A stretch of 64,000 bases of DNA from contig CAZMIX010000008.1 in NCBI GenBank assembly GCA_964566545.1, forward strand, positions 1 through 64,000, read 5' to 3'. Below, one piece after another: positions 53,402 through 62,277 of the stretch. The position numbers were made by a program, and so were the translations under genes. The number at the start of each line of letters is the position of its first letter. Within the stretch, counting starts at the first letter, position 1. The notes under the pieces were generated by a model. That model saw only the letters and a list, made by a program, of their open reading frames with translations, had not been told where the DNA came from and did no database searches. Source of the stretch: JAEYFP01 sp964566545 (GTDB taxonomy: Bacteria; Bacillota; Clostridia; Lachnospirales; Lachnospiraceae).

Positions 53402-54658
53402 ATGAGAATCAAAAAAACAATCGCACTTTATGGGGGATATGCCACGGCTTTCCTGCTCATTCTCATCGGCTTTGCCATACTGCAAATAAAAACATTTTAT
53501 CATTCAGAAAATACTTCTATTTATAGATTAAATAATACAGAAGCAACAGCTCCTGATTTTTCCATGGATATTTCTATTTCTAAAGAATGGATCGATGAGA
53601 CGCTACATCCTGAAATGCCAAATGGTGCACAATATGACGGCGTAATTACGAACTATACGCAGGAAGCGCTGCGCGATTGGAAACTGGAAATTGATCTGCC
53701 TCAGGACTCTTATATTGACAGTTTTTGGAATGGGGATTATGCACTAGAAAACGACAAAATCATCATTACCCCACTCGATTATAATGAACAAATACCATCA
53801 AATGAATCGATCTCGTTCGGATATGTGCTTTACTCAAAAAATTTCTTAGATTTTCAATCCGGATCGTTAAGTGGGTATCAGGTCATCAGACAATTTTCCT
53901 CTCCCGTCTTTTGGGGATTGGTCATCGCTTTTCTTGTCTGGCTCATCGCACTGATTATCCAAATTATTACTCATCTGCGTACGAGGAAATTTTTAAGACG
54001 CCATGCAAAGGACTCTAAAATCATTTCACAGTCCATGAACACATTTGCCGGCTTTATTGATGCGAAGGATTCCTATACGCAGGGTCATTCCAAAAGGGTT
54101 GCCATTTATTCGGGTGAAATTGCACGTCGCATGAAGCTGAGTCCCGAAGAAATTAACACGCTATACTATATTGCACTCATGCATGACTGCGGCAAAATTG
54201 GTATTCCCGATGCGATTTTGAATAAGCCGGACGCTTTGACAGTGGCAGAACGGAACATGATCCAGTCCCACACGCTGCTTGGCGGAAATGTCCTTAAGAA
54301 TTTCACTGCAATTCCCGGAATCCGGGATGGCGCACTTTATCATCATGAGCGCTTTGATGGACAAGGCTATCCTTCCGGACTGAAAGGACTCCAAATTCCT
54401 CTCTACGCGCGAATCATCTGTATCGCCGATTCCTATGACGCGATGAGCAGCCGTCGCTGCTACCGAAAGCCATTTTGCAAAGACCGGGCGATCGAGGAGC
54501 TGACCGCCAATTCCGGAAAACAATTTGATCCGGATCTTGTGAAGTATATGATTGATATGATTAACGATAAGTTTGTAAACCTCGTACATATGGAAATTCA
54601 AACAGATTTTTGGGATTTGGAACCGACAGAAAGCACTGTTGCGGCATCGTCAGGATAA
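53402..54658 (+). CDS. Membrane HD-GYP protein with CBM2-like outer domain
   Basis: A 418-residue protein: N-terminal membrane segment (about 7-27), an extracytoplasmic region (about 30-165), a second membrane segment (about 172-195) and a cytosolic HD-GYP domain. The metal motif is HDCGKIG (His261, Asp262) and the hallmark HHERFDGQGYP (314-324), so c-di-GMP phosphodiesterase activity is likely. The outer domain (ITNYTQEALRDWKL, SFWNGDYALE, ISFGYVLYS) resembles a cellulose-binding CBM2-type fold, which would make it a ligand-sensing input. Divergent from the acyltransferase gene. Confidence 0.85.
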   Translation: MRIKKTIALYGGYATAFLLILIGFAILQIKTFYHSENTSIYRLNNTEATAPDFSMDISISKEWIDETLHPEMPNGAQYDGVITNYTQEALRDWKLEIDLPQDSYIDSFWNGDYALENDKIIITPLDYNEQIPSNESISFGYVLYSKNFLDFQSGSLSGYQVIRQFSSPVFWGLVIAFLVWLIALIIQIITHLRTRKFLRRHAKDSKIISQSMNTFAGFIDAKDSYTQGHSKRVAIYSGEIARRMKLSPEEINTLYYIALMHDCGKIGIPDAILNKPDALTVAERNMIQSHTLLGGNVLKNFTAIPGIRDGALYHHERFDGQGYPSGLKGLQIPLYARIICIADSYDAMSSRRCYRKPFCKDRAIEELTANSGKQFDPDLVKYMIDMINDKFVNLVHMEIQTDFWDLEPTESTVAASSG

Positions 54659-55238
54659 CGTTTTCTACTGTTAGAACAAAAGTGCGCATAAAATGAAGGC
54701 GGGTGTTAACCGTTCCGGTCACCTTCAGGCCGTTTACCTTCTGATATTTCCTGATTGCCGCCTTTGTCTGCTTGCCAAGGATGCCATCCGGCGTTCCCGT
54801 TTTATATCCGAGCGCATTTAATGCGGTCTGTACCTGCATGATGACAAGCTTTGTCGTATAAGCGCCTGAGACACGCACGCAATAATTACCCGGCGCTACG
54901 GAAATTGTATTCCCCGTAATGCTCGTCCATGAGGACGCTCCCTGCTTCATGTATTCCATCGAACTGGACACGCCGGTAATCATCTCAGGGGCTATTGACG
55001 TTGCGCTGATTGTGCCGACGCCCGTAGGGATACCTGCCTTTTTCAAATTGATTGTCTGTCTGTCCGAGTCTGAGGTCGTCACGCCGTTGTCAGGCCTAAA
55101 CAGCAGAATTCCCTTGCTTGTGCTCAGCCTGTTCATATCCAGGACGACGGAATTAGAGTTTCCGACATAGGTCCATGAATTTTCGGTGTCGGCAGCCACA
55201 CTTGTAAAACAGTTTCCGGCTGTCATCGCCACGATCAA
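54561..55238 (-). pseudogene. Secreted peptidoglycan-binding protein, broken at both ends
   Basis: From about 55190 down to 54690 the frame encodes a signal-like segment, a domain of about 100 residues, and a PG_binding_1 domain (IMQVQTALNALGYKTGTPDGILGKQTKAAIRKY, in part). The expected start lies where AGT (about 55260) stands at the right distance from AAGGAG, in frame with a signal peptide; the only available start, TTG at 55238, would cut into the signal. At the other end, translation leaves the PG-binding domain after GTVNTRL and runs through the eroded repeat at 54674, then antisense to the HD-GYP gene. Both termini thus look damaged. Confidence 0.6.
54674..54693 (+). repeat. Structured intergenic repeat, internally deleted copy C
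   Basis: GAACAAAAG joins directly to TGCGCATAAAA, the first nine and last eleven bases of the element as read at 30151-30234, with about 62 bases missing. It lies 16 bases past the HD-GYP stop, at the broken 3' end of the peptidoglycan-binding gene. Confidence 0.6.
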
Positions 55239-55393
55239 TAGAAATACAAATACTTTACTAACTCTTCTCCTTATAGCATCTCCCCATTCTTTAGTTTACT
55301 TTTTTAGTTTTCTTTTGATACCTTTTCTTTCAAACCCTTTTCTTTTATCTCCTTCCGTTTTGATTTTTTACTCTGAAAGCCGTGCTTCTCACT

Positions 55394-56056
55394 TCACTTC
55401 TTTTTGGGCGCATGATCCTTCATGCCCCCGATCGCGCCGCCTGCCGCTGCCCATAAATAAAAACCCGCCACTGTCGCATAAGGAGTATATCTTTTTTTAT
55501 ATTTTTTAAACAGAGCAGGGGTAATATTCTTATGGTGGTAAACCATCCGCATCCCGCGCTGGATCGCAAGATCGCCGTAGCTTAACACATTGGGGCGTTG
55601 CATTGAAAAAATCAACAACATTTCCGCTGTCCATACGCCGATGCCCGGCAGCTTGATGAGCACATCCGTCACCTGTTCATCAGACATTCTTGCAAACGCA
55701 GACAAATTCAGGCTTCCATCGAGTATCCGGTCTGTGATTTCTTTCATATAATGCGCTTTTCTCATTGAAATGCCGCAGCCCTGCAGCTCCTCCTCAGAGA
55801 TTTCTGCCAGATGAGCCGGAGTCAGCGGCGCAAACTTCTCCTGTATCCGTCCCCATACTGTATCGAGCGCTTTTGAAGAAATCTGCTGCCCCGCTATCGA
55901 ATTTAACAGCGCTTCATACAGATCCGGTATAACCGCACGCTTTAGAATGCCAAGCTCGTCAATGACCGCACCGAGCACGGGATCTTTTTTCTTTAAATAT
56001 TGCATCTCCTTTTCGCCATATGAAAAATAATATGGCTGTCCCTGCTCATTTTCCAT
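55394..56056 (-). CDS. DNA-3-methyladenine glycosylase II-like (HhH-GPD)
   Basis: A 220-residue helix-hairpin-helix glycosylase of the AlkA type. The HhH-GPD core is LIKLPGIGVWTAEMLLIF, with the catalytic aspartate Asp162 in LSYGDLAIQRG; SIAGQQISSKAL is a conserved substrate-pocket segment. It has no iron-sulfur cysteine loop and lacks the extra N-terminal domain of E. coli AlkA. It removes alkylated purines. It shares the strand of the following genes but has an 80-base gap upstream. Confidence 0.9.
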   Translation of the reverse strand: MENEQGQPYYFSYGEKEMQYLKKKDPVLGAVIDELGILKRAVIPDLYEALLNSIAGQQISSKALDTVWGRIQEKFAPLTPAHLAEISEEELQGCGISMRKAHYMKEITDRILDGSLNLSAFARMSDEQVTDVLIKLPGIGVWTAEMLLIFSMQRPNVLSYGDLAIQRGMRMVYHHKNITPALFKKYKKRYTPYATVAGFYLWAAAGGAIGGMKDHAPKKK

Positions 56057-56139
56057 CTATTACTGTGATCCTTTCTATGGATTGTCTTCTATTTTCGTGA
56101 CTAATTTTTAGGTTCTCTTTTAAGAAAAATACCCATTTA

Positions 56140-57078
56140 TTATTTCTTGATATGAAACATTCCCTTGATTTCTTTCAAGGCATCGCTTCTCAGCCGGGAA
56201 ACCGCGCCGGGATTCCTTTCAAGAATACGCCATAGACTTTTGTACTCCTTATCGGTCTGCATATGCAGCCGCAAACGGATCTTCCCAAGCTCCTGCATAT
56301 AACGCTCCTCCTGCGGACTGTCCGGCTTGTTTTTCCGGAAATAAATCTTTGCCTGCTCCTCAAGCTTCTGCAGACGGCCGTTATTTTTCTCGCGGACTCC
56401 GTTCAGCGTCTCCTCAATCCATTCCTTCCGGGACTGTTTCTTAAGCGCCTTGCCCTCCTCATATTTCTGCCATTCATCGTCCACGATAGCGGAGATGACT
56501 TCGACGCGCTTCTCAAGGCGTCTGATCTGTTCATTGCTCTCACTCAGCTTTGCAAGCATTTCCCGCAAATTTATGGCTTCGTTGAACGACTGCGTGAAGT
56601 CAGCCGCCACATAAATCGTGAGTGCGAACGCCGCGATATCCGCCGCCGTTTTGGGTATCGAAAACACAAGCCCTTCTATCGGCACATGTCCAAACCGCAC
56701 GAGAATAACCGAAAAAATACCCCATGCAAGCGAGACAAACAAACAGATGTGCCCGTTTAAATTGAACGGCTGATCGCCATAGTCCCAATATCTGACCTCA
56801 AACAGCTTTTCCATGCAGGCGCCTGTGCAGTATTCCAGCACGGTCGCGCTCAACAGACCGAATATATACACAAGTACGAGGTGGTCTTTTACCGGAAGCG
56901 TCACAAATAAGATCACGATCGCGCCAAAGCCGTAGATCGGTAAAAACGGCCCGTGCATGAAGCCCCTGTTTACCCATTTGTGTTCTTTTACCGACACATA
57001 GCCCGTCTCCCATACCCAGCCGATAAAGCAATAAATGTAAAAGAACAGCATCCATTGTGTTACCGTATAGACGCCCAT
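56140..57078 (-). CDS. CmpB-like membrane protein (PF06541-type)
   Basis: A 312-residue protein of the family annotated as putative ABC transporter permease (CmpB). The start at 57078 leaves a seven-base gap after AAGGAG; an ATG six bases earlier would leave only one. Four to five membrane segments (about 5-165) carry the family marks YCFIGWVWET, RGFMHGPFLPIYGFGA and LEYCTGACMEKLF, followed by a coiled-coil C-terminal part (about 185-270). The real role is unknown. It lies 21 bases past the YARHG lipoprotein gene and probably shares its transcript. Confidence 0.85.
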   Translation of the reverse strand: MGVYTVTQWMLFFYIYCFIGWVWETGYVSVKEHKWVNRGFMHGPFLPIYGFGAIVILFVTLPVKDHLVLVYIFGLLSATVLEYCTGACMEKLFEVRYWDYGDQPFNLNGHICLFVSLAWGIFSVILVRFGHVPIEGLVFSIPKTAADIAAFALTIYVAADFTQSFNEAINLREMLAKLSESNEQIRRLEKRVEVISAIVDDEWQKYEEGKALKKQSRKEWIEETLNGVREKNNGRLQKLEEQAKIYFRKNKPDSPQEERYMQELGKIRLRLHMQTDKEYKSLWRILERNPGAVSRLRSDALKEIKGMFHIKK

Positions 57079-57098
57079 TTCCATACTCCTTTGTAAGA

Positions 57099-58664
57099 TC
57101 AGCCGGCAAAATTCAAGTCAGAAAAAACTTCCGACGCATCCTTGCCGATATTTGTGATTATTTTGTCGTCGACATGCACATACCCCTGTGTGCCGTCCTT
57201 GCCTTTTACCAAAATCCATTCCTGACCATCCGTCGCCAGAAAGAATACTTGCTTTTGTGCAGGGATCACGACCGTATCGGCGCCTTCCTGCATCTCATAA
57301 TAGACAGGCAGATCCACATACAGCTCATGAAACTTTTCCGGCAGCATCGTGTACATGCCGCCGTAATCCTGCTCCTGCAATGTTTGACCATCGTAGTCAT
57401 ACCACCAGCTCCGATAAACCTGCGCTGTTTCCAGCAAATCCGTGCGCACCGTTCCCCATACGCAGCCCTCATACGCAAAGCTATTCCATTTGCCGTCTTC
57501 TGAAAACAGATGGCCTGTCACTTCACCAAGATAATGGAGCGTATCCGTATATGTGAAAAAGTGAGTTACACTGCAGTCGTTGTTTCCATGATCCACGATC
57601 GCGATTTCAAGTCCGTCGAAATACGGAGAAATATCCGTCATATAAAATATTTCCGTTTCCGGAATTTCCAGAATGATCTCAAAATCAGACAGCCTGAAGG
57701 AATTGCCGTCGATCGTAAGAACGCCTTCGTCTTCCGGCGTAACTTCATAATTGACCGTGCAGCTTCCTGCCTCTTCGGAAAGAGTTTCATTTACAGGGGT
57801 TTGGCATGGGAATTCTTTTGGATAGGGATGCGATGTTTTATAATTCGCCTCCGCCTTTTTGATCAAAGTGACATTTTCCTCTTCCGTTTTGCTGAGCACG
57901 CCGTCTTCGATTTCATTGACCGATCCGGTATACCATGTGCACGAATCAAAATGGCACTGCAGATAATAATCGGTAAACAGCTTGCCATGCCTCGCAAAGA
58001 TTTCATTGCGGGCAAGCGAAAGCTTATCATCACTTAAACCCAGTAAATAGTCTTCCTCAAGAACCATCACCGCGCTCATCGGCAGCACGAATTCCTGTGC
58101 ATCATATTTGACATTCGGCTTGTCAATTTTCAGCGATTTTGCAATGCGGGTGTTATAGGCTGCCATTTCGTTGTATTCATCCGCTATTTCCTGATCCTCC
58201 ACCACATATGGCACATCCGTCGGCTCCGACATGTAGTACATCGTATCGTCAGTGTAGGCGAGCTGCGTCAGGCCGCCGTCTTCAAGCACCATACCGTCTG
58301 TATGGTAAAAGCCGCAGAGATAGCCCATTCCCTCCGATGTTTCATAAGAGGACTTTTGAAAAAAGGAAAATCCGTTTTCATTTTCCTGGACAATATAGCG
58401 GTCGTCCCATGTCGTCGGAAGAATTATGGTGACTTCCTCCCATGTGTAGGCGGTTCCGGCGATTGCTTCGTCCGGTTTATCGGTGGCTTCCTCGGCTTTA
58501 GAAGCTTCTTCCGGCATGGTTGTCGGGTTGGATCCAGAAGTTTCTACGGCGGCGCCTTCCTCCCTCAAGGCTGTGTCTGCGGCGCTGTCAGCCCCGCCGC
58601 AGCCGTTCAGGAGGGCTGCTGTAAGCAGGAGGGCGGCCGTGTTTATTAAAATAGTTCGTTTCAT
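57099..58664 (-). CDS. YARHG-domain lipoprotein
   Basis: A 521-residue lipoprotein: signal and lipobox LLNGC, an Asp/Glu-rich linker, then a region of unknown fold. The YARHG domain is present at about residues 220-265 (LSLARNEIFARHGKLF, then FDSCTWYTG), an extracellular module of unknown function. Near the C-terminus an SH3-like segment (about 435-500: DTVVIPAQKQVFFL, EWILVKGKDGTQGYVHV) may bind the wall. It follows cadA by 14 bases and likely shares its transcript, though the link to metals is unclear. Confidence 0.8.
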   Translation of the reverse strand: MKRTILINTAALLLTAALLNGCGGADSAADTALREEGAAVETSGSNPTTMPEEASKAEEATDKPDEAIAGTAYTWEEVTIILPTTWDDRYIVQENENGFSFFQKSSYETSEGMGYLCGFYHTDGMVLEDGGLTQLAYTDDTMYYMSEPTDVPYVVEDQEIADEYNEMAAYNTRIAKSLKIDKPNVKYDAQEFVLPMSAVMVLEEDYLLGLSDDKLSLARNEIFARHGKLFTDYYLQCHFDSCTWYTGSVNEIEDGVLSKTEEENVTLIKKAEANYKTSHPYPKEFPCQTPVNETLSEEAGSCTVNYEVTPEDEGVLTIDGNSFRLSDFEIILEIPETEIFYMTDISPYFDGLEIAIVDHGNNDCSVTHFFTYTDTLHYLGEVTGHLFSEDGKWNSFAYEGCVWGTVRTDLLETAQVYRSWWYDYDGQTLQEQDYGGMYTMLPEKFHELYVDLPVYYEMQEGADTVVIPAQKQVFFLATDGQEWILVKGKDGTQGYVHVDDKIITNIGKDASEVFSDLNFAG

Positions 58665-58677
58665 ACTTGTTCCCCTT

Positions 58678-60546
58678 TTATTTTGTTTTTAGCGCGCGCA
58701 TCGAATTCAGGATCGCGATTACCGAGACGCCGACGTCGGCGAATACGGCTTCCCACATGTTGGCGAGGCCGATTGCGCCCAGCAGCAGCACGAGAGCTTT
58801 GACTGCGAGCGCAAATGTAATGTTCTGTTTTACGATGCGCAGTGTTTTTCTCGATATTTGTACGACAGAGGCAATTTTTCTGATATCGTCGTCCATCAGC
58901 ACGACGTCCGCAGCCTCGATGGCTGCGTCGGAACCCATGCTTCCCATGGCAATTCCGATATCCGCTCTCGTCAGCACTGGCGCGTCGTTGATGCCATCCC
59001 CGACAAACGCGAGCTTTTCCTTTATATTCTGCTTCTGCAAAAGTTCTTCTACCTTTGCTACCTTGCCGTCCGGCAGCAGCTCCGCATGCACTTCATCGAT
59101 GCTAAGGTCTTTTGCCACAGCTTCTGCGGCTTCTTTTCGATCTCCGGTCAGCATGACGCTCTTCCTGACACCGAGTTGCTTCATGCGTCCGAGAGCTTCC
59201 TTCGCGCCCTCCTTTACCGTATCCGCGATGATGATTGCGCCGGCAAACGTCCCTTCGCTTGCGGCATAGACGACCGTGCCGCCGCTTTCACATGGAAGAT
59301 AGCCGATCCGCTCTTCCTTCATCAGTTTTTCGTTGCCAAGCAGCACTTCTTTCCCATCGATCATCACGCGGACGCCATGTCCGGCAATTTCCTCCGCATC
59401 CGTAACCCGGCTGCTGTCCGGCTCCTTTCCGTAGGCCTCCGAGATCGAAGCGGCAATCGGGTGATTGGAGTAGCTTTCTCCCAAAGCCGCCAGCTCTAAC
59501 AGCTCTTCCTTCGTGCGGCCCTGCGGAAGAATTTCCTGTACTTTAAATTCACCCTTTGTCAGCGTTCCCGTCTTGTCAAATACGATCGTCGTCATTTCGG
59601 CTACAGCTTCCAGATAATTGCTGCCCTTCACAAGCACGCCCAGCCTGGATGCCGCACCGATTCCTCCGAAAAAGCCAAGCGGAACGGAAATAACAAGTGC
59701 GCACGGGCAGGAGATAACGAGAAAAATGCAGGCTCTCTGGATCCACTCGCCCCATCCGCCGCCAAAAATCAGCGGAGGCAGCAATGCCAAAAGCACCGCT
59801 CCGACCGTCACTACAGGCGTATAATATTTTGCAAACCGTGTAATAAAATTCTCTGCCCTTGATTTCTTACTGCTCGCATTTTCCACAAGCTCCAATATTT
59901 TAGCAACGGTGGAATCCTCGAATTCCTTTGTCGCCTTCACCTTTAAGGTGCCGCTGCCGTTGACACAGCCGCTGATGACCGCATCACCTGCCGCCGCTTT
60001 CCTCGGAACGGACTCGCCTGTCAGCGCCGCCGTATCGATCAGCGATTCCCCTTGAAGCACAATGCCGTCAAGCGGAATACGCTCGCCCGGCTTGATCACG
60101 ATAACGCTGTCTACCGCCACTTCCCCCGGATCCACCTGCTTAAGCCTGCCGTCCTCCTCAATGTTCGCATACTCCGGACAGATATCCATCATATCGGAAA
60201 TGGATTTGCGGGACTTATCGACCGCATAGTCCTGAAACAGCTCTCCGACCTGATAAAACAGCATGACCGCAATGGCCTCGGAATACTCCTTGATGCCAAA
60301 CGCACCAAACGTCGCCAGCATCATCAGAAAATTTTCATCAAACACCTGACCATGGCTGATATTTCTGACCGCCTTGAAAATAATGTCATAGCCGATCAGC
60401 AAGTAAGGGATCAGATACAGGAAAAATAAATACCAGGTACCCTCCATGCCCTCAAGCCTGCCCGTATACTCCGCCGCAAGCAGTCCGCAAAAAACCAAAA
60501 ATGTGGCTATGATACGGGCTAATACCCGCTTCTGCTTTTTTGTCAT
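58678..60546 (-). CDS. cadA: Cd/Zn/Pb-type P1B ATPase (CadA/ZntA type)
   Basis: A 622-residue P1B-type ATPase of the cadmium/zinc/lead export group. The metal-site motif CPC is in ISCPCALVISVP, the phosphorylation motif DKTGTLT has Asp324, the A-domain reads LTGESVPRKA, and the hinge is VGDGINDAPVL; HP in the nucleotide domain is SNHPIAAS. It pumps soft divalent cations out of the cell. The usual N-terminal HMA metal-binding domain is absent and is instead encoded by the small gene just upstream. AGGAG precedes the start. Confidence 0.95.
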   Translation of the reverse strand: MTKKQKRVLARIIATFLVFCGLLAAEYTGRLEGMEGTWYLFFLYLIPYLLIGYDIIFKAVRNISHGQVFDENFLMMLATFGAFGIKEYSEAIAVMLFYQVGELFQDYAVDKSRKSISDMMDICPEYANIEEDGRLKQVDPGEVAVDSVIVIKPGERIPLDGIVLQGESLIDTAALTGESVPRKAAAGDAVISGCVNGSGTLKVKATKEFEDSTVAKILELVENASSKKSRAENFITRFAKYYTPVVTVGAVLLALLPPLIFGGGWGEWIQRACIFLVISCPCALVISVPLGFFGGIGAASRLGVLVKGSNYLEAVAEMTTIVFDKTGTLTKGEFKVQEILPQGRTKEELLELAALGESYSNHPIAASISEAYGKEPDSSRVTDAEEIAGHGVRVMIDGKEVLLGNEKLMKEERIGYLPCESGGTVVYAASEGTFAGAIIIADTVKEGAKEALGRMKQLGVRKSVMLTGDRKEAAEAVAKDLSIDEVHAELLPDGKVAKVEELLQKQNIKEKLAFVGDGINDAPVLTRADIGIAMGSMGSDAAIEAADVVLMDDDIRKIASVVQISRKTLRIVKQNITFALAVKALVLLLGAIGLANMWEAVFADVGVSVIAILNSMRALKTK

Positions 60547-60602
60547 TTTAAAAAGCTCCTCTTTTCTGTCAGATTTTATCCGGTCAAACTACTGTCTTTA
60601 AA

Positions 60603-60624
60603 ACAAAAGTGTGCTCCTCCCACC
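60603..60624 (+). repeat. Structured intergenic repeat, partial copy D
   Basis: AACAAAAGTGTGCT plus the next bases match the first 22 positions of copy B (about 20 of 22), then the similarity stops. It lies between cadA and the HMA gene, two bases from the HMA stop. Confidence 0.5.
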
Positions 60625-60625
60625 A

Positions 60626-60844
60626 TTACACCAATATCTTGCAGTCCGGCTCCACCTTCGCGCATACGCAAATGATTTTCTGCATGATTTCATCGAATTT
60701 ATCTTCTTCTGCTTCTACCATAAGCTTTTGTGTCATAAAGCTCACGCTCGCATTGCTGACGCCGTCCAGCTTTTTGATCGCGTCCTCCATCTTTGCCGCA
60801 CAGTTCGCACAGTCCAAATCCTCTAATTTAAATTTTTTTTTCAT
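60626..60844 (-). CDS. Stand-alone heavy-metal-associated (HMA) domain
   Basis: A 72-residue protein equal to the N-terminal domain of CadA-type ATPases: KLEDLDCANCAAKMEDAIKKLDGV with the metal-binding Cys-x-x-Cys. Separated from cadA by about 80 bases that include the partial repeat, so the usual fused domain is encoded as its own protein. It may deliver metal to CadA or buffer it. GGGAG precedes the start. Confidence 0.88.
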   Translation of the reverse strand: MKKKFKLEDLDCANCAAKMEDAIKKLDGVSNASVSFMTQKLMVEAEEDKFDEIMQKIICVCAKVEPDCKILV

Positions 60845-60913
60845 CTTATATCGTCTCCCTTCTCTACTCTTTTTATCATATGCGTCCCGCTTTGATGCTT
60901 CTACAGCCGCATC

Positions 60914-61273
60914 TCATTCTTCGATATGCTCTCTTCCCTGCGCAATAATTGTACGGACATGTCCGTCGGCAAGAGAGTAAAAAACGGATTTTCCTTCGCG
61001 CCGGCTGCTCACAAGCTTTGACTGCTTTAATATTTTGAGCTGGTGTGAAATCGCGGACTGCGTCATGTTCAGCGCCTCCGCAATATCGCATACACATACA
61101 TCTGCCTCAAACAGCACAAATAAAATGCGGATCCTCGTCGAATCCCCGAACACCTTGAACAGCTCCGCCAAATCGTAAAGCTCCTCTTCTGCCGGCATTT
61201 TTTCATTTACAATTTTTAATGAGTCCTTGTGCAAACAAAAGGTATCACAACATTCCACATCATTTCCTGCCAT
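60914..61273 (-). CDS. cadC: ArsR-family metal-sensing repressor (CadC/SmtB type)
   Basis: A 119-residue winged-helix repressor. The start at 61273 (MAGNDVECCDTFCLH) follows AAAGGAG; a further ATG at 61324 lies inside the operator. Cys60 and Cys62 (DVCVCD) give the alpha3 site, and Cys8, Cys9, Cys13 the N-terminal site of CadC proteins that bind Cd, Pb or Bi. The HTH is MTQSAISHQLKILKQ. It represses itself, the HMA gene and cadA, which follow it in one operon, and releases DNA when metal binds. Confidence 0.93.
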   Translation of the reverse strand: MAGNDVECCDTFCLHKDSLKIVNEKMPAEEELYDLAELFKVFGDSTRIRILFVLFEADVCVCDIAEALNMTQSAISHQLKILKQSKLVSSRREGKSVFYSLADGHVRTIIAQGREHIEE

Positions 61274-61305
61274 CGTTAAACGCTCCTTTTCTGATAATGT
61301 TTGTT

Positions 61306-61359
61306 CATATGAGCAACTGTTCATATGTCTATATTATTCCTATTACCGACAGATGTCAA
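61306..61359 (-). promoter_or_regulatory. Promoter and ArsR/CadC operator
   Basis: TTGACA (61359-61354), 17-base spacer, TAATAT (61336-61331). The operator CATATGAGCA-ac-TGTTCATATG (61306-61327) is a near-perfect palindrome (one mismatched pair) covering the expected transcription start, as in cad operons. Confidence 0.85.
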
Positions 61360-61485
61360 TACCTGATTTTAAAATTATCTGAAAGCAGCACAAATCTGTT
61401 TATTGATTTTTATCCCGCTCTGCCCTATAATTGTTGCTGATAGTTTGCAATTAAACGCCTGAAAAGATCGGCATGGACAGGAGTA

Positions 61486-62277
61486 ATGACAGTGATTCGA
61501 AGGGTTACGGACACAAAAACGGTGGAACATCTATTTGGCGTTTGGGAGAAAACGATGATCCGGTCATGTTTGCAGGGGATTATGGGAGAAATTTATGCGA
61601 AGCCTTCCGAAGATCCATTATCAGCGATGGCGATACTTGGAGATTTTATTTTCCTTGCAGGCGTACCAGACAAGGAATTCGTATCATATAGGCCGGATTG
61701 GTACAAACAGGATTTTACGATCATGGTGCCCCAGCATGACGAATGGGGAAAGCTGATCGAGCAATGTTATAAAGAAAAAACGAAAAAAGTGATCCGATAC
61801 GCCGTAAAAAAAGAACCTCATGCGTTTGATACTAAAAGGCTGAAAAGCGCGCTGTCGGCATTACCTGAAGAATATGAAATAAAAATGATCGATGAAACTA
61901 TTTATCGGAAATGCAAGGCTGTCGATTGGAGCCGGGATTTGGTGTCACAGTTTGAAAATTATGAGCTGTACCACAGGCTTGGTTTGGGCGTTGTCATCCT
62001 AAAGGATGGGGAAATCGTATCCGGCGCATCCTCTTATTGCCGTTACAGGGACGGCATCGAGATAGAAATCGACACGCAGGAGCGTTATCGGAGAAAAGGC
62101 TTTGCCTATCTTTGCGGGGCAAAATTGATTTTAGAATGTCTGGATAGAAATCTATATCCAAGCTGGGATGCCCAAAATATGAGTTCTCTGGCATTAGCGG
62201 AGAAATTAGGCTACCACCGTGACCATGCCTATCCCGCATACGAAATACCGGTTATCCCTTTTTCCGATGCGCCGTAA
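61486..62277 (+). CDS. GNAT-family acetyltransferase
   Basis: A 263-residue protein of the GNAT_acetyltran (PF12746-type) group. The C-terminal half has the GNAT core: LGLGVVILKDGEIVSGASSY, IEIEIDTQERYRRKGFAYLCGAKLI (in part) with the acetyl-CoA loop RRKGFA, and WDAQNMSSLALAEKLGY. The N-terminal half is family-specific. Substrate unknown. It is convergent to and overlaps DUF3781 by 26 bases. Confidence 0.85.
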   Translation: MTVIRRVTDTKTVEHLFGVWEKTMIRSCLQGIMGEIYAKPSEDPLSAMAILGDFIFLAGVPDKEFVSYRPDWYKQDFTIMVPQHDEWGKLIEQCYKEKTKKVIRYAVKKEPHAFDTKRLKSALSALPEEYEIKMIDETIYRKCKAVDWSRDLVSQFENYELYHRLGLGVVILKDGEIVSGASSYCRYRDGIEIEIDTQERYRRKGFAYLCGAKLILECLDRNLYPSWDAQNMSSLALAEKLGYHRDHAYPAYEIPVIPFSDAP

